64,000 nt of DNA, from assembly GCA_003049485.1 (NCBI GenBank), contig PYST01000002.1:248001-312000 (forward strand). The letters are read 5' to 3'. Under the pieces are notes generated by a model. The model searched no databases. It was not told where the DNA came from and was given only the letters and a program-made list of their open reading frames with translations. Position numbers and translations under genes: made by a program. This document shows, one piece after another, positions 23,320 to 34,367 of the stretch (its first letter is position 1; each line of letters begins with the position of its first letter). The DNA comes from Ophioceras dolichostomum (taxonomy: Eukaryota; Ascomycota; Sordariomycetes; Magnaporthales; Ophioceraceae).

Positions 23320-23857
23320 CGGAGCGTCGGTGTGTACGGTGCGGTGCTCCGCTTGAGATGAGCTCGGAGCCAAGACTCTCCCCCGGCAGGACGAATGGAC
23401 AAAGAGGGAAGTGGACAGGACAATGGTTTCTTATTAGACGGTTGGTAGGAATTTAGTGTTTGTTTCTTAGGACTGATCACTAGAAAATGTCGTAGAAAGA
23501 TGGACGAGACGTCTAGCCGGGCCTCCGCACCAGCAGGCCGAGGTCCGTGGCGGGCCGCCCATGTCGAGCATCAGGTGCCAGTGTATTCTCCCGAACTTGA
23601 CTTGAAGGCGAGAGACACGATGGTGGTCTCTTGTTGCTGTTACAAGAATGCAGCAGGGGAGACTGTACTTAGGTGGCCCTGTCCTTCTCTTTCTTTTTCT
23701 CTCTCTCTCTCTTTCTCTCGTTCTATTTTCTCCCTCTGCTTAACTTTCATCTCTTTCGTCTGGGTATCAAGGCGGCAAGTACAATAACACCACAGTTGCT
23801 ATGAGGGGACTTACAACAGCCCAGTCATGTGGGCGCTATTCCCGCCAGCCCCTGTCT
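23320..23857. other. Intergenic region between the SCS-like gene and COX19
   Basis: This is the promoter side of the SCS-like gene. It contains a pyrimidine tract (CT-rich, 23682-23750) and no supportable gene. Confidence 0.5.
23682..23750. repeat. CT-rich microsatellite-like tract
   Basis: This is an almost pure pyrimidine run with (CT)n and CTTT elements. It is low-complexity DNA without coding potential and could influence promoter structure. Confidence 0.7.
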
Positions 23858-24505
23858 TTACCACCTCAATTCGCCCTTCTTGACCTCCCCTTTGTCCAGG
23901 CTCTTCTTCTCCGGCGTAGATTCATCTTTAAATCCCAGATTCTTGAAGTCGTCCTTGGCCATTAAATTCCTAGCGAAGTGCGAGGACGGGGTTCAAGGTG
24001 CAGATTAATAAGTCAGTTCAATGCATCGGCGCATTACATTGCTTTGCGCTGGACTGGGAATTGGAGCTGAAAAAAAGGGGGCTGAAGTAAGAGGCATGAT
24101 ATTGGGCAAAACAAATAGGGGCTCAACCTCACCTATCCATACGGCAAGCCAGGTACGACTTTGCAAGGTTCCGGCATTCATCCTCATTAACCCCCTTGAC
24201 CTTCTTCATGCACTTGAGGTAGTCCGCCATCACGTGCTTGCACTCGCCTGCATCGAAGAAGTTGAGCCGGTGTTCGCTTCCACTGACCCTGAACCACGAT
24301 GCCTTCGCTGGTAACCTTACTCACCATCATGATCTAGGGGGAAACTCCCTCTCTGGGGTCTTCGCGCTTGATTAGAACGGGAGGCAAAAGGGGATTTGTC
24401 AACAAAACCACAAGATCGAGAGCGCCTTTTTTTTGGCGGCTAAAGTACTCACGGTATTGGCTTCTGGGTTACTTGACCACCGCCTGGTCCGCCAAATGCA
24501 CTCAT
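23858..24505 (-). CDS. COX19: Cox19, twin Cx9C cytochrome c oxidase assembly factor
   Basis: Four exons were rebuilt by hand: 24505-24453, 24359-24325, 24247-24133 and 23969-23858, 104 residues, phases 2, 1, 2. Cox19 works in the mitochondrial intermembrane space in cytochrome c oxidase assembly, with Cox11 and copper handling. The N-terminus is MSAFGGPGGGQVTQKPIPPQRG, cut here by an intron in the Pro stretch. RGSFPLDHDGECKHVM and CRMDRNLMAKDDFKNLGF are family hallmarks. The two Cx9C motifs are C32/C42 and C54/C64. The charged C-terminal tail (KKSLDKGEVKKGELRW) is typical of fungal forms. Four small exons made the gene invisible as one open frame. Each intron has a GTGAGT or GTGAGG donor and AG acceptor. 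Confidence 0.93.
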
Positions 24506-25403
24506 GGCGAAAGATTTTAGGTCGGCGTGGTGATAACTGTAACTGATCTCTCACGTGTTGAGAGTCCTGTGGGCAGGTAAGGGACGGTAAAGCTGCTGCA
24601 GCCGCACTTCAAAATGCTAGCAAGGAGCACATGTGAGAAAGAATAAGCTGTAGGCCTAGCGTTCGTATCCGCCACGCGGGTTGACACGTACAAGCTTACA
24701 ACCTACGACGGACGTTTTGGTGCGGGCGAACGCACAATGAGTTCAGTCGGGGTCAGACGGCGAAGAGGTAGACGGCGTTCCCGGTTGGGACCGGCCCGGC
24801 TGGCATAGCTAACACTGAAGTCGAATGGTTGAGTGGTTCGTGTTTGCATGGGGCAGGGTTGTCGCCTGAGGCAACCACAACCCGCCGCGCATAATTCTAC
24901 AATTTCCAAGGTCTTGACGCGAATCGCATCCACCTCGACGCCGCCCCAGCAAGAAAAATAAAAAAAATACAAAAGCGACGAACGAGAAAAGAGAAGCAAT
25001 AGGTTCCGCAGAATCCACGCACGAATGATGAACTGACGCTGCTGCATCGCTTTTGAATGCCTATCTGTTTCGCATCCTACGCGTTTGTGTTGTTTCTCGT
25101 CCTATCTACCATTGACGTGTGCCAATAAGGGAACTTTAAGCTTCCCGGCATCTCCCTGAGAAGTGGATTTATAGAGATTTTTTCTCCGGTCCTCAACATC
25201 GGCCCCTGCCCACCCCCCTCGTCCGGCCAGGCAAAACGCAGTGCAACATCTCACCCCTCGATCACTCCCTCGCTGGTCTCGCCAGTACAACCTGGCCTCT
25301 TAGACCGAACGATCCTGCGAGAACCAACCTTCAAAAGCGTCAACAGGCCCATACCCGCGGCTGCTTGTGGGGGACGCAACATCACCAACACAGTACCGCC
25401 ATC
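24506..25403. other. Divergent promoter region between COX19 and DNM1
   Basis: About 900 bp serve two mitochondrion-related genes reading away from each other. No gene is seen; the 24703-25047 open frame on the minus strand is low-complexity. CT- and A-rich patches are present near 24955-24975. Confidence 0.5.
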
Positions 25404-28106
25404 ATGGCCGCCCTCGGAGACGACTTGTTGACGACGGTCAACAAACTCCAGGACCTGGTGTTCAACACCATCGGCAACGACTCGCTCGACCTCCCCCAGA
25501 TTGTACGTCCCGATCCCCGTCACTGAACATCCGAACACACCCGAGGCACCTGCTACCACGAAGAAAGAAGGCCGTCGGAGCAGTGGAGGAGTGGAGGAGT
25601 GAGGAGCCATATATGTTCACATTGACTAACACGTCGTAACGCAGGTTGTCGTCGGTTCACAATCAGCAGGGAAGTCGTCGGTACTGGAAAACATAGTTGG
25701 CAGGGACTTCCTGCCCCGTGGCAGCGGCATCGTGACGAGGCGACCACTCATCCTCCAACTGATCAACGTGCAGGACGATGAGGCCGATGGCGACGTGGTG
25801 AAAGTGGGATATAGACACCCGGACGCCGCCCGGCGCTCCGAGTGGGCAGAGTTCCACCACATCCCTAACCGGCGCTTCAACGACTTCGGCGACGTCAAGC
25901 GCGAAATCGAGAACGAGACCGCCCGCATCGCCGGCAGCAATAAGGGCATCAACCGCCAGCCCATCAACCTCAAGATCTACTCGCCACATGTCTTGAATCT
26001 TACCCTGGTCGATCTGCCCGGCCTCACGAAGGTCCCGATCGGGGACCAGCCGACCGATATCGAAAAACAGACGCGGAACCTGATCTCAGAATACATCGCC
26101 AAGCCGAACAGTATCATTCTGGCCGTGTCACCGGCCAACGTCGACATCGTAAACTCGGAAGCTCTGAAGCTGGCACGGCATGTTGATGCGCTCGGGCGGA
26201 GGACGATTGGGGTGTTGACCAAGGTAGATCTGATGGACCACGGCACCAACGCGCTCGATATTCTCTCCGGCAGGGTATACCCTCTCAAGTTGGGGTGGAT
26301 CGGCGTGGTCAACCGGTCACAGCAGGACATCCAGGGGAACAAGCCGATGGACGAGGCGCTCAAGTCAGAGGCCGAGTTCTTCCGCCACCACCCGGCCTAC
26401 CGCAACATCTCGACCCGCTGCGGAACGCAGTACCTGGCCAAGACGCTCAACACGACGCTCATGGCGCACATCCGCGACCGCCTGCCGGACATCAAGGCGC
26501 GGCTCAACACCCTGATGGGCCAGACCCAGCAGGAACTGGCGAGCTACGGCGACATGCACTTTAGCGGCAAGGAGCACCGGGGCTCGCTGATCCTGCAGCT
26601 CATGACGCGGTTCGCCGCCTCGTTCATTTCTTCCATCGACGGCACCTCGACCGAGATCTCCACCAAGGAGCTGTGCGGCGGCGCCAGGATATACTACATC
26701 TTCAACCAGGTCTTCGGCATGTCGCTCGAGACCATCGACCCGACCTCCAACCTCTCCGCGCTCGACATCCGCACCGCCATCCGCAACTCGACCGGCCCGC
26801 GCCCCAGCCTGTTCGTTCCCGAGATGGCCTTCGACCTGCTCGTCAAGCCGCAGATCAAGCTGCTCGAGATCCCCAGCCAGCGTTGCGTCGAGCTGGTCTA
26901 CGAGGAGCTGATCAAGATCTGCCACACCTGCGGCTCGACCGAGCTGTCGCGCTTCCCGCGCTTGCAGACGAAGCTGATCGAGGTCGTGTCCGACCTGCTG
27001 AGGGAGCGGCTCGGCCCGGCCTCGACCTACGTCGAGTCGCTCATCTCGATCCAGCGCGCCTACATCAACACGAACCACCCCAATTTCCTGGGCGCCACCG
27101 CCGCCATGAGCCACGTCGTCAGCGAGAGGCAGGAGCGCGAGCGCAAGAAGCTCATCATGGAGGAGCGCGAGCGCCGCGAGAGGCGGCGGCTCAAGGAGCT
27201 GGGCAACGGCGTCGAGACTCCCGCCCCCGAGGACGAGGAGGAGGCCTCAGGCCTGCTCCCCGGCGGCGCAGCCAGGAGGCAACCGAACGCCGCCAAAGCC
27301 GCGGGGCGAAGCTTGTCCCCCGCGGTCCGGGAGAACGGCGTGTCGGTGGGCGGGATCGCGTCCGCGCTCAACGGCGTGGGGAGGTCCGCGTCGCCGTCGA
27401 GGTTCAACGCCCAGGGCCTCGGGGGCGCCAAGGACTCGTTCCTGAACTACTTCTTCGGGAAGGACGCGCCCGGCAGCGCGCTCCAGCAGCCGTCGATGAA
27501 CCAACCCCCGAGGCACGTCAGCCAGACCTCGGAGCCGTCCATCAGCCAGAGCATTAGGCGGCCCGAGGAGAAGGGCCTGCGCTCGCCGATCCAGGGCTTC
27601 CGTGGCGACGGTGCTGACGAGTACGGGTTGAGGCCTGGCGGTGGGGATTCGTTCGCCGCGCCATTTGTAAGTGTATTCTTGAAACTCTTCTCATTGCTGT
27701 CATACTCGTCGAATATGGATAGGGCTACTACCACTACTGTCCCTGCCGTCAAGTAACTGTGTTAACGTCCCATCTAAACTCTTCTTTTCAACAGGGCAAC
27801 AACGTCGAGCCGGCCCTGACGGACCGCGAGGCCATGGAGACGGAGCTGATCCGCGCGCTGATCTCGTCCTACTTCAACATCGTGCGCGAGTCCATCACCG
27901 ACCAGGTTCCCAAGGCCATCATGCACCTCCTGGTCAACCACTGCAAGGACGTGGTACAGAACCGGCTCGTGAGCGAGCTGTACAAGGAGTCCCTCTTCGA
28001 GGAGCTGCTCTACGAGGACGACGGCGTCAAGAAGGAGCGCGAGAAGTGCGAGAAGCTGCTGCAGACGTACCGCGAGGCCGCCAAGATCATCGGGGAGGTT
28101 ATATAA
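25404..28106 (+). CDS. DNM1: Dynamin-related GTPase Dnm1 (mitochondrial and peroxisomal fission)
   Basis: Exons are 25404-25502, 25645-27666 and 27795-28106, 810 residues, both introns phase 0. Dnm1 assembles into helices around mitochondria and peroxisomes, recruited by Fis1/Mdv1, and drives fission by GTP hydrolysis. The G1 P-loop GSQSAGKS is at 37-44, followed by the switch PRGSGIVTRRP, G3 DLPGLTKVP and G4 TKVDLMD. The middle domain is highly conserved (ELCGGARIYYIFNQVFG, RNSTGPRPSLFVPEMAFD, RAYINTNHPNFL). The B-insert is variable, rich in charge and Ser, then KDSFLNYFFGKD, and the GED follows in the last exon (LTDREAMETELIRALISSYF, DQVPKAIMHLLVNHCKD). Similarity is to Dnm1 rather than Vps1: the NLTLVDLPG..IGDQPTDIEKQ and SPANVDIVNSEALKLAR stretches are decisive. 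Confidence 0.97.
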
Positions 28107-29302
28107 TAAATGATGAATTTGGTCCCACACATCCCATCGAGCCAGCGAGCCAACGAGCCAGCCAGCCAGCCAGCCAGCCAGAGTCTGGGCTTTTCTTTTA
28201 GAAAGAAAGAAATAACAAGAATAAGACGGGCCACAAAAAGAGGACGGATAAAGGAAACGAAATGAAAAAGGGAAGTCAAGGAGGAAAGACAGACACACAG
28301 CCCACTCACTCGAACACGCTTGGACTAGGAACCTACAACCTGGTACCTACATCCTGTCCCGTCTCCTCGCTCTCAGCCAAACTTACTTCAATTACTGTGT
28401 AATTTCGCAATGTCACGTTATACAAATTCCTCTTTTTTCCTCGCTTCTTTAAGCATGTACTTGAAAAATGTTCTTTTACGACTTTCCTATATTTTAGGGT
28501 CTCCTTCAGGGGAGACACAATGGGAGGGAAGGGTTTGGTTATAACTTGGCACTCCATGTCACCCTTCTCCTCCCCCCAGGTGAGTGAGAGTGCCCTCTTC
28601 TCTCTTGCCGTGGGTTCTTCTGGCCTTTTCGCGTTGAGCATTTCTGTTCTCTCGAACTCAAACGTTCGCAGCCCTGTGTCATGGGGCCTACTTTTCTTCT
28701 CAAATTACGTACGGTGCTTCCTTGCTTGTCTTTTGTTGGGTTGGGTTCTTCCTTTCTTTGGTATTCCTCTCGACCCCTCGAGTACGACGATGTATATACT
28801 TCCTTGTCCGGATGACGGACAACCGATACTACTCAATATCGACTGAACTAGGCCGCCTTGCTGCATGTCGGGAGGTGTGGCGGGCTGGAGTCGAACAATG
28901 TAGACAAAAACACTTCCCTCCGAAACTTCCCATTTCTCACTCGGGCTTTTCAAAATGCAACCGTGACAGACGGAAGCAAAGAATATAAGTGACCAGCTGC
29001 GACTAATATGGGACTTTGATAGTCATTCTCTGGTTGTCAGAGGATAGTGTCCTCTAACCGAGTAGTAATATGGCGATTGTGAACATGCGCACCACCTTGA
29101 ATAGAAGGGTTGTTCGTAGACTGCAGGCGAAAGGGTAGGTGCTACGACGTAGGTTTGGTGTAGTACACAATGAATGCATCGCGTGCAAGGAAGAAAAGGC
29201 AAGGCAGTTTCAGTGAAAACAAGTTGGAGACTTCCTCAAAAAGTCACAGAAACCCTCTCAAAGACTACCTAGGTTAGTCACCGCCTGAACCTCCTACGGC
29301 CC
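28107..29302. other. Convergent intergenic region between DNM1 and the F-box gene
   Basis: This holds both 3' flanks and a (CCAG)n tetranucleotide run at about 28155-28182. The rest is AT-rich with short open frames only. No gene is supported. Confidence 0.5.
28155..28182. repeat. (CCAG)n tetranucleotide microsatellite
   Basis: Five to six perfect CCAG units lie about 50 bases behind the DNM1 stop, so within its probable 3' UTR, following imperfect GAGCCAAC-type units. Confidence 0.85.
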
Positions 29303-32300
29303 TCAATATCGATACTGCCGGACAGGAGCCGAGCTTGGAGGAGGCGGAGCAGCCGCGGCCGGGAAATGAGGATCATACTCCTCGTAGTATGCAGGGTCCG
29401 CGCGAGAAATGTGCGCAGGGTAGTGCTCGCGCGAGGACGGCGGCACAGGCGCCTGTGCAGGGGCAGCGACAGCGGATGACTCGTACACTTGCTGTGAATA
29501 CACGGCCTGGCGGGCAGACGACGACGGCGGCGGCTGCGTAGGAGGGCGGTGAAGATAAGAAGAGGCGGAGATGGCCGTGCGCTGCTCGTATGGTTGCGCC
29601 ATGTAGACCGGCTCGACTTCGCGATGCGTTCGCTCTTCAAGGTATAGTGGCCTTTCCCCGCGGTGCGATCTCTCCAGCTCGTAAGGGTCGGCGACAGTGT
29701 AGTAGCGCTGCTCCGGTTCCCGCATTACCACAGAGCGCTTGACGTAGTAGTCGCCATCAGGATGCTGCACTTTGACGACCTCGTAAGCCTCGTACGGCAC
29801 TTCATAAGGTTCGTGGTCCACAGGCCGCGAGATAAGGCGTCGATCGTCAGCGTAAACCCGGTAGACCTCCCGAGGCCGTGACACGCGTTCATAGGACATC
29901 TCCTCGTCCGGGTGTGGAGCTTGACGGGTGTGGTAAACGGGCTCGAGCTGCCGTATAGGGCGAGATTGTGGAGGGCTCCGCTCGCGATAATGTTCTGGTG
30001 GGGGTTGCTGGAGGTACCTGACGTAGACTGGCGAAGTAGACCGACGACGTTCCTCTTCCACACGGAAACTGGAGTACCCTGAGTGGTGCTGCTCTCGGGC
30101 AGCTCTGGGAGGCGCCGCCGCAAGACGGTCGTCTACGTACACCGCACTACTATGAAGCAATGACTGAGCTTCTCTGGGCAGAGCTTCTCTCGGCGGAGGC
30201 TCTCTAGGCTGAGCGTCTCTTGGCCAGGCGTCTCTCGGCAGAGCTTCTGCTGGCTGGGCTGCTCTCGATATCAACGAGCGGTTGTGTTCCTCCTCCAAAT
30301 ACCTGTCCAATGCCGCCATGGGGTCTGAGCCTTCGCGATCCGGACGGCTCGGGGCCCTTTGGGCGGGATGCGCAGGTCTCGTATTCAGGAGCTGTTTTTG
30401 TCGTTGGACCGGCTGGGGGCTTCTTAGCCGAGGCTCTTGGGTCGGGTACGGGGCCGGGGCGGCGTTTGGACGGGAGACTTTGTCGGCGCCGCTCTGGCCG
30501 GGCTTGTCAACCCCCGCGACGATGTTTGGCGCTGTGGTCGCGGATGTTGTTTGCTGGCGAGCCATCTGTGCCCTGTCCGCCGCCCACATTGCCCGGATTT
30601 CTTCCTCCTGTCGACGTTGCTCTTCCTCTGCGCGCTTTGCCTCCGCGTCATTCACTTCGCTGGTCTTTCCTTTAGGGCCCCCACGATTACCGCCAGAGCC
30701 CTTGTCGCCCTTGCGAGACTGGTTGTTGTTTGCCTGTCCCTTCAAGGTCGACTTCTTCTTGTTCTTGTCATTGCCTTGTTGATGGAAGTTGGTCTGATGT
30801 GACCCTTGATTCGACTTTCGCCCAGCATCGCCTCGCGCTACTCCCCCGTTTGGGAATTTTCGACTTCCGTTAGCTGAAGCGCTGTTGACGTTGTTACCTC
30901 CAACTCCACTGCCTGCTCCATAGAACCTGTCGTGGCGATCAACGGAAGGCTGCTGGTTGGGCTCCTCGTTCTGTATCGGAGGCCACTGTGTTTCAGGAGC
31001 CAGAGGCTGGTGAGCAGGACCAACTACCGGGTGACTGGAAACAGGATGAGCCTGGAACAGTTGAGGGAGGGCCTCGCTGAGGAGATGGTACTTGTTGGTG
31101 TCTGTGCCGACAGACATCCGAAGAGGGGTAAGGCTCGACATGTCGGGTAAAAGGATCATTTCTGTTGTCCAGTCTGGGATCGTGACGTGCTGACCCATGC
31201 TCATAATGGGCTCAATGTGTGTGCTTTGGAAGTGGTTGGTGAGCTGAGGTAGGGAAAATGTCTTCCGCTCCTGTTCGTGCGGCTGTGTGTGCACTGGCGC
31301 ACCGCCCTGGCTGTTGTGGCACGACTTGCACACTAGACCGTTCACGTTCCGGACCGGCCGCATGTCCTTGTTGTTGGACAGACCGTCGTTGAACATGGAG
31401 AGAGGTGCCAGCTCCGAGAAGGTCGCGAGGAAGCGCTTGGCAACATGATGGATGACAACATGTAGCCTCACGCTCCCATGCAGATCCTTGATGTTGGCGG
31501 TTGCATTCCAGAGCTCACGCGCGTTTTTCGCCACGTCCTCTAGCTGAGTCCGGTAGCGGTCCGGATACACTGGTCCAGGGGCCGCGGGATAGCTGTAGCC
31601 GCCATTGTTTTGATATGCGCCGTAGTTGTAGTCATAAGCAACTGGCGGCGGTGCTTGTGCGTTGTCAAGCGGTGGGGCCGTCGCCTGGGCTCCGTATGCT
31701 GTTCCTCCAGGCACAGGTCCGGATGCCGGTGCCTGGGGAGGATAGGGTCCGGGTGGAACGGCTCCTGGAGGGTACCCCTGATAAGGGGCCGCTGGCGGTT
31801 GATACGGCGCAGGGCCATATCCGGGCTGCACCTGGGGTTGTTGTGGCGGCACGGGAGGGGCGCCGTACCCATTCGCATGAGGATATGCCGGATGCACAGG
31901 TGGAGGCGCTACATACGGGTCGCCGTAAGGTGGAATACCATAGGGCTGCTGGTACCCCGACTGTGGCTGTGGTTGGGAATGAGCAGGCAACACTGGCGTG
32001 TTTGCCGAATAAGGGGCATGCCCGTATTGGAGAAACGTCGGTGCCGTGGTCCCCTGGTACTGACCCAATTTGACGGATCGAGGGTTAGGGTGGAAAGGCG
32101 GCACTTCCGGCCACTCAGCACGCCAGTGCACAACGATGTTACCAGCGCTGAGGGCCGTTGTGTGCTTCGCGGCGTAGTGCTGGATAACACCCTCGAAGCC
32201 GTAGTACTTGACGTTGTGCTCACAACCATTGCAGAGGAACAACTCTCTCCGCCGCGGTTCTGTGAGGGGCCTAATCTTTGTGTCGAAGATCCATTTCATG

Positions 32301-34367
32301 TTCTCCAACGTGAGCTTCTGCGTGTATGGGCCTCGGGGAGGATCGACCACGGGTCGCTTGCCAGCTGCGCGGGCGGCGGCGGCATCCTTAGCCACTGCAG
32401 CATAGAACTGTTTCCGGACGTGAAGCAACACGTCGGCTGCAAACTTGCCACACGTGTCCTTGGTCACGTCTTCGCCGTCGTCCCAGCTGGTTCGGATGAT
32501 ATCATCTGCGAAGCCAGCGATTTGGGCTCGTAGAGGACCTTGGATGGCGTCCCAGTCGCTGTCCGTTGCTTCTTTGCCATTTGCCAATGCTTTCTGGGCC
32601 TCCTGCTGTTCTGCATCTACTCGTTGGGAGATCAGTCGCGGCTTCAGCAGCTCCCAGGCTCTGTCATCCAATGGCGTTATCAACTGCAACGCAGCCTGGA
32701 AAGGTTCCATGAGCTCTAGAACGCTCGGCTTGATGGGAGGATCAAGCAGCATCGCCCGACGCTCAATCTCTGCCCTTCTCGCTGCTATGAGCTCTGAAAT
32801 TTCCTCTCGAGTCCGCTCGTGGCGATCTGAAGCAGCAGCACGCAAAGAGGAGTGTCCAGAAGGTGTCGTCCCGTCTAATTATCAATTTTTTTGGTCAGTA
32901 AGAGGTCCCGTAATCCTTGTGGGGGCGGTGGAACGTCGTATCAGCCAGCGGAGATCCGGGGAACTATCACGTACCCGAGTTGGATCTTGATTCCGGGGCG
33001 GAGGGCAGCTGGCGGGGCAGGTCCGACTTCTGCCTATACCCAGGGTACAACTGGCTGCGCATCTTAGATACGCCCCCGGAGCTGGCATAATTCTCCCACC
33101 TCGCCGAGTCGTTTTGAATCTCCAGGCCGCGGCCCTCGAGCCCCTTCAGCCACTCTTCGGTGGTGGCCGAACCCATCTTGCTGACGGTGAAAAACTCTTG
33201 CTTGATGGCGTCCACGCCGACCTTTGAGTAGAATCGGGTAGCTGGCGAGGTTTGGGGCAGTTTACCACGATTGATCACATTTGACGGGACAATATCAAGC
33301 TGCTCCGTCAAGTAAACAAACGGAATGGCCGGTGATAACTTAGACGGGGTCGAGGACGACAGAAGCAGATCGATCTCCTATGAAGAAGGTTAGAGGTAAC
33401 CCGCAGTGAAAGCGCCGACTGCTGCATCTGCTGCAACGGAGTTCGGCTTGTGTTAGGCAGGAAGTCCACAAACCTTGACCGAATTCTTCAGGAGACATGG
33501 TCCGCATGCGCGGGTAGCAAACCGCCACACGATAGCGACATCGTCCATGCCAGGACCAAAGGGCGTGGGGCAGGCGAATGGGGAGTTACCCGAGGTTCCC
33601 TTCTTGCCGCAGTGTTCGCATGTCAGCGAACATACCAGCTTCCACATGCCCAGCTCCGTTCGCGACTTGAGCGGGGTAGGCATGCCCGGCCAGAAATTCT
33701 TTCTTGAAGCCTTCCACAGAGAGTTGGGCTCCAGAAGTCGTAGAACACCCAGGGGTTCAGAAGCCTGCTGGGGGATACAGGCTGTGGAGGGAGAGGAGTC
33801 GAGCCATGAGTGGAACAGCTTGTTGACACTCAATAGGTTGCCCAGGGTCTTCGGGGGACAGAAATTGAAGATATGATGCCAGATCTCAGCAGGGAGCAGA
33901 GATCTGTCCTGCAGAAGACGGTGCTCGACGGATGGGGAGATCCCATGGTCGCCATCAAGCTTCACCTTTTTGTTCTGCTCCGGTCCAGTCACGCTCTCGC
34001 TCGTGGGCTTGCCGTCGAAGCCCTCGTCGTCCTCTCCTCCACTTCTCCGGACAGGTGATTTCCGTTTTCTGGAGAGCAAACCTGGGCCGACCTCGCCAGC
34101 AGCGGAGGGTTGCGGCATACAAGACGCAGTCGCGTTGTCGTCGGCTAGTGGTCTCGGCGAAGATTGCCCATAGAAATCCTCGTCGTCTGACTCCTCCGCC
34201 ATGGAGACATCGGACACGCTGCCATCATCGCGGCCGGGATTCGCCTCGTGCCGACTTGCCAATGTGTGAGTGGTGTTGTCGATTAGTGCGGAGGCAGCTA
34301 GGGGAGCGCCCTCGGAAACTAATAAGGATGGTCCTTCCTGGTCGGAAGGATATCCCGAAGTCTCCAT
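29303..34367 (-). CDS. Large F-box protein with zinc-finger-like motifs and a Pro/Gln-rich region
   Basis: Exons are 34367-33474, 33377-32975 and 32874-29303 (phases 0 and 1), 1622 residues. Three separate open frames join in frame: SVK-EIDLLLSSS and RSNS-DGTTPSGHSS. An acidic, nuclear-type N-terminus (RKRKSP, KKVKLD) leads into an F-box at about 156-192 (LLPAEIWHHIFNFCPPKTLGNLLSVNKLFHSWLD). F-box proteins recruit substrates to SCF ubiquitin ligases through Skp1. A CxxC cluster follows (CEHCGKKG, ACGPC). The second part has two zinc-finger-like patterns: CNGCEHNVKYYGFEGVIQHYAAKH, and CKSCHNS with a distant HFQSTH. A 200-residue Pro, Tyr, Gln and Gly tract resembles prion-like sequence, and the C-terminal 500 residues are charged and disordered. 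I know no characterised homologue; a ubiquitin-ligase or RNA-related role is inference. Confidence 0.88.
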
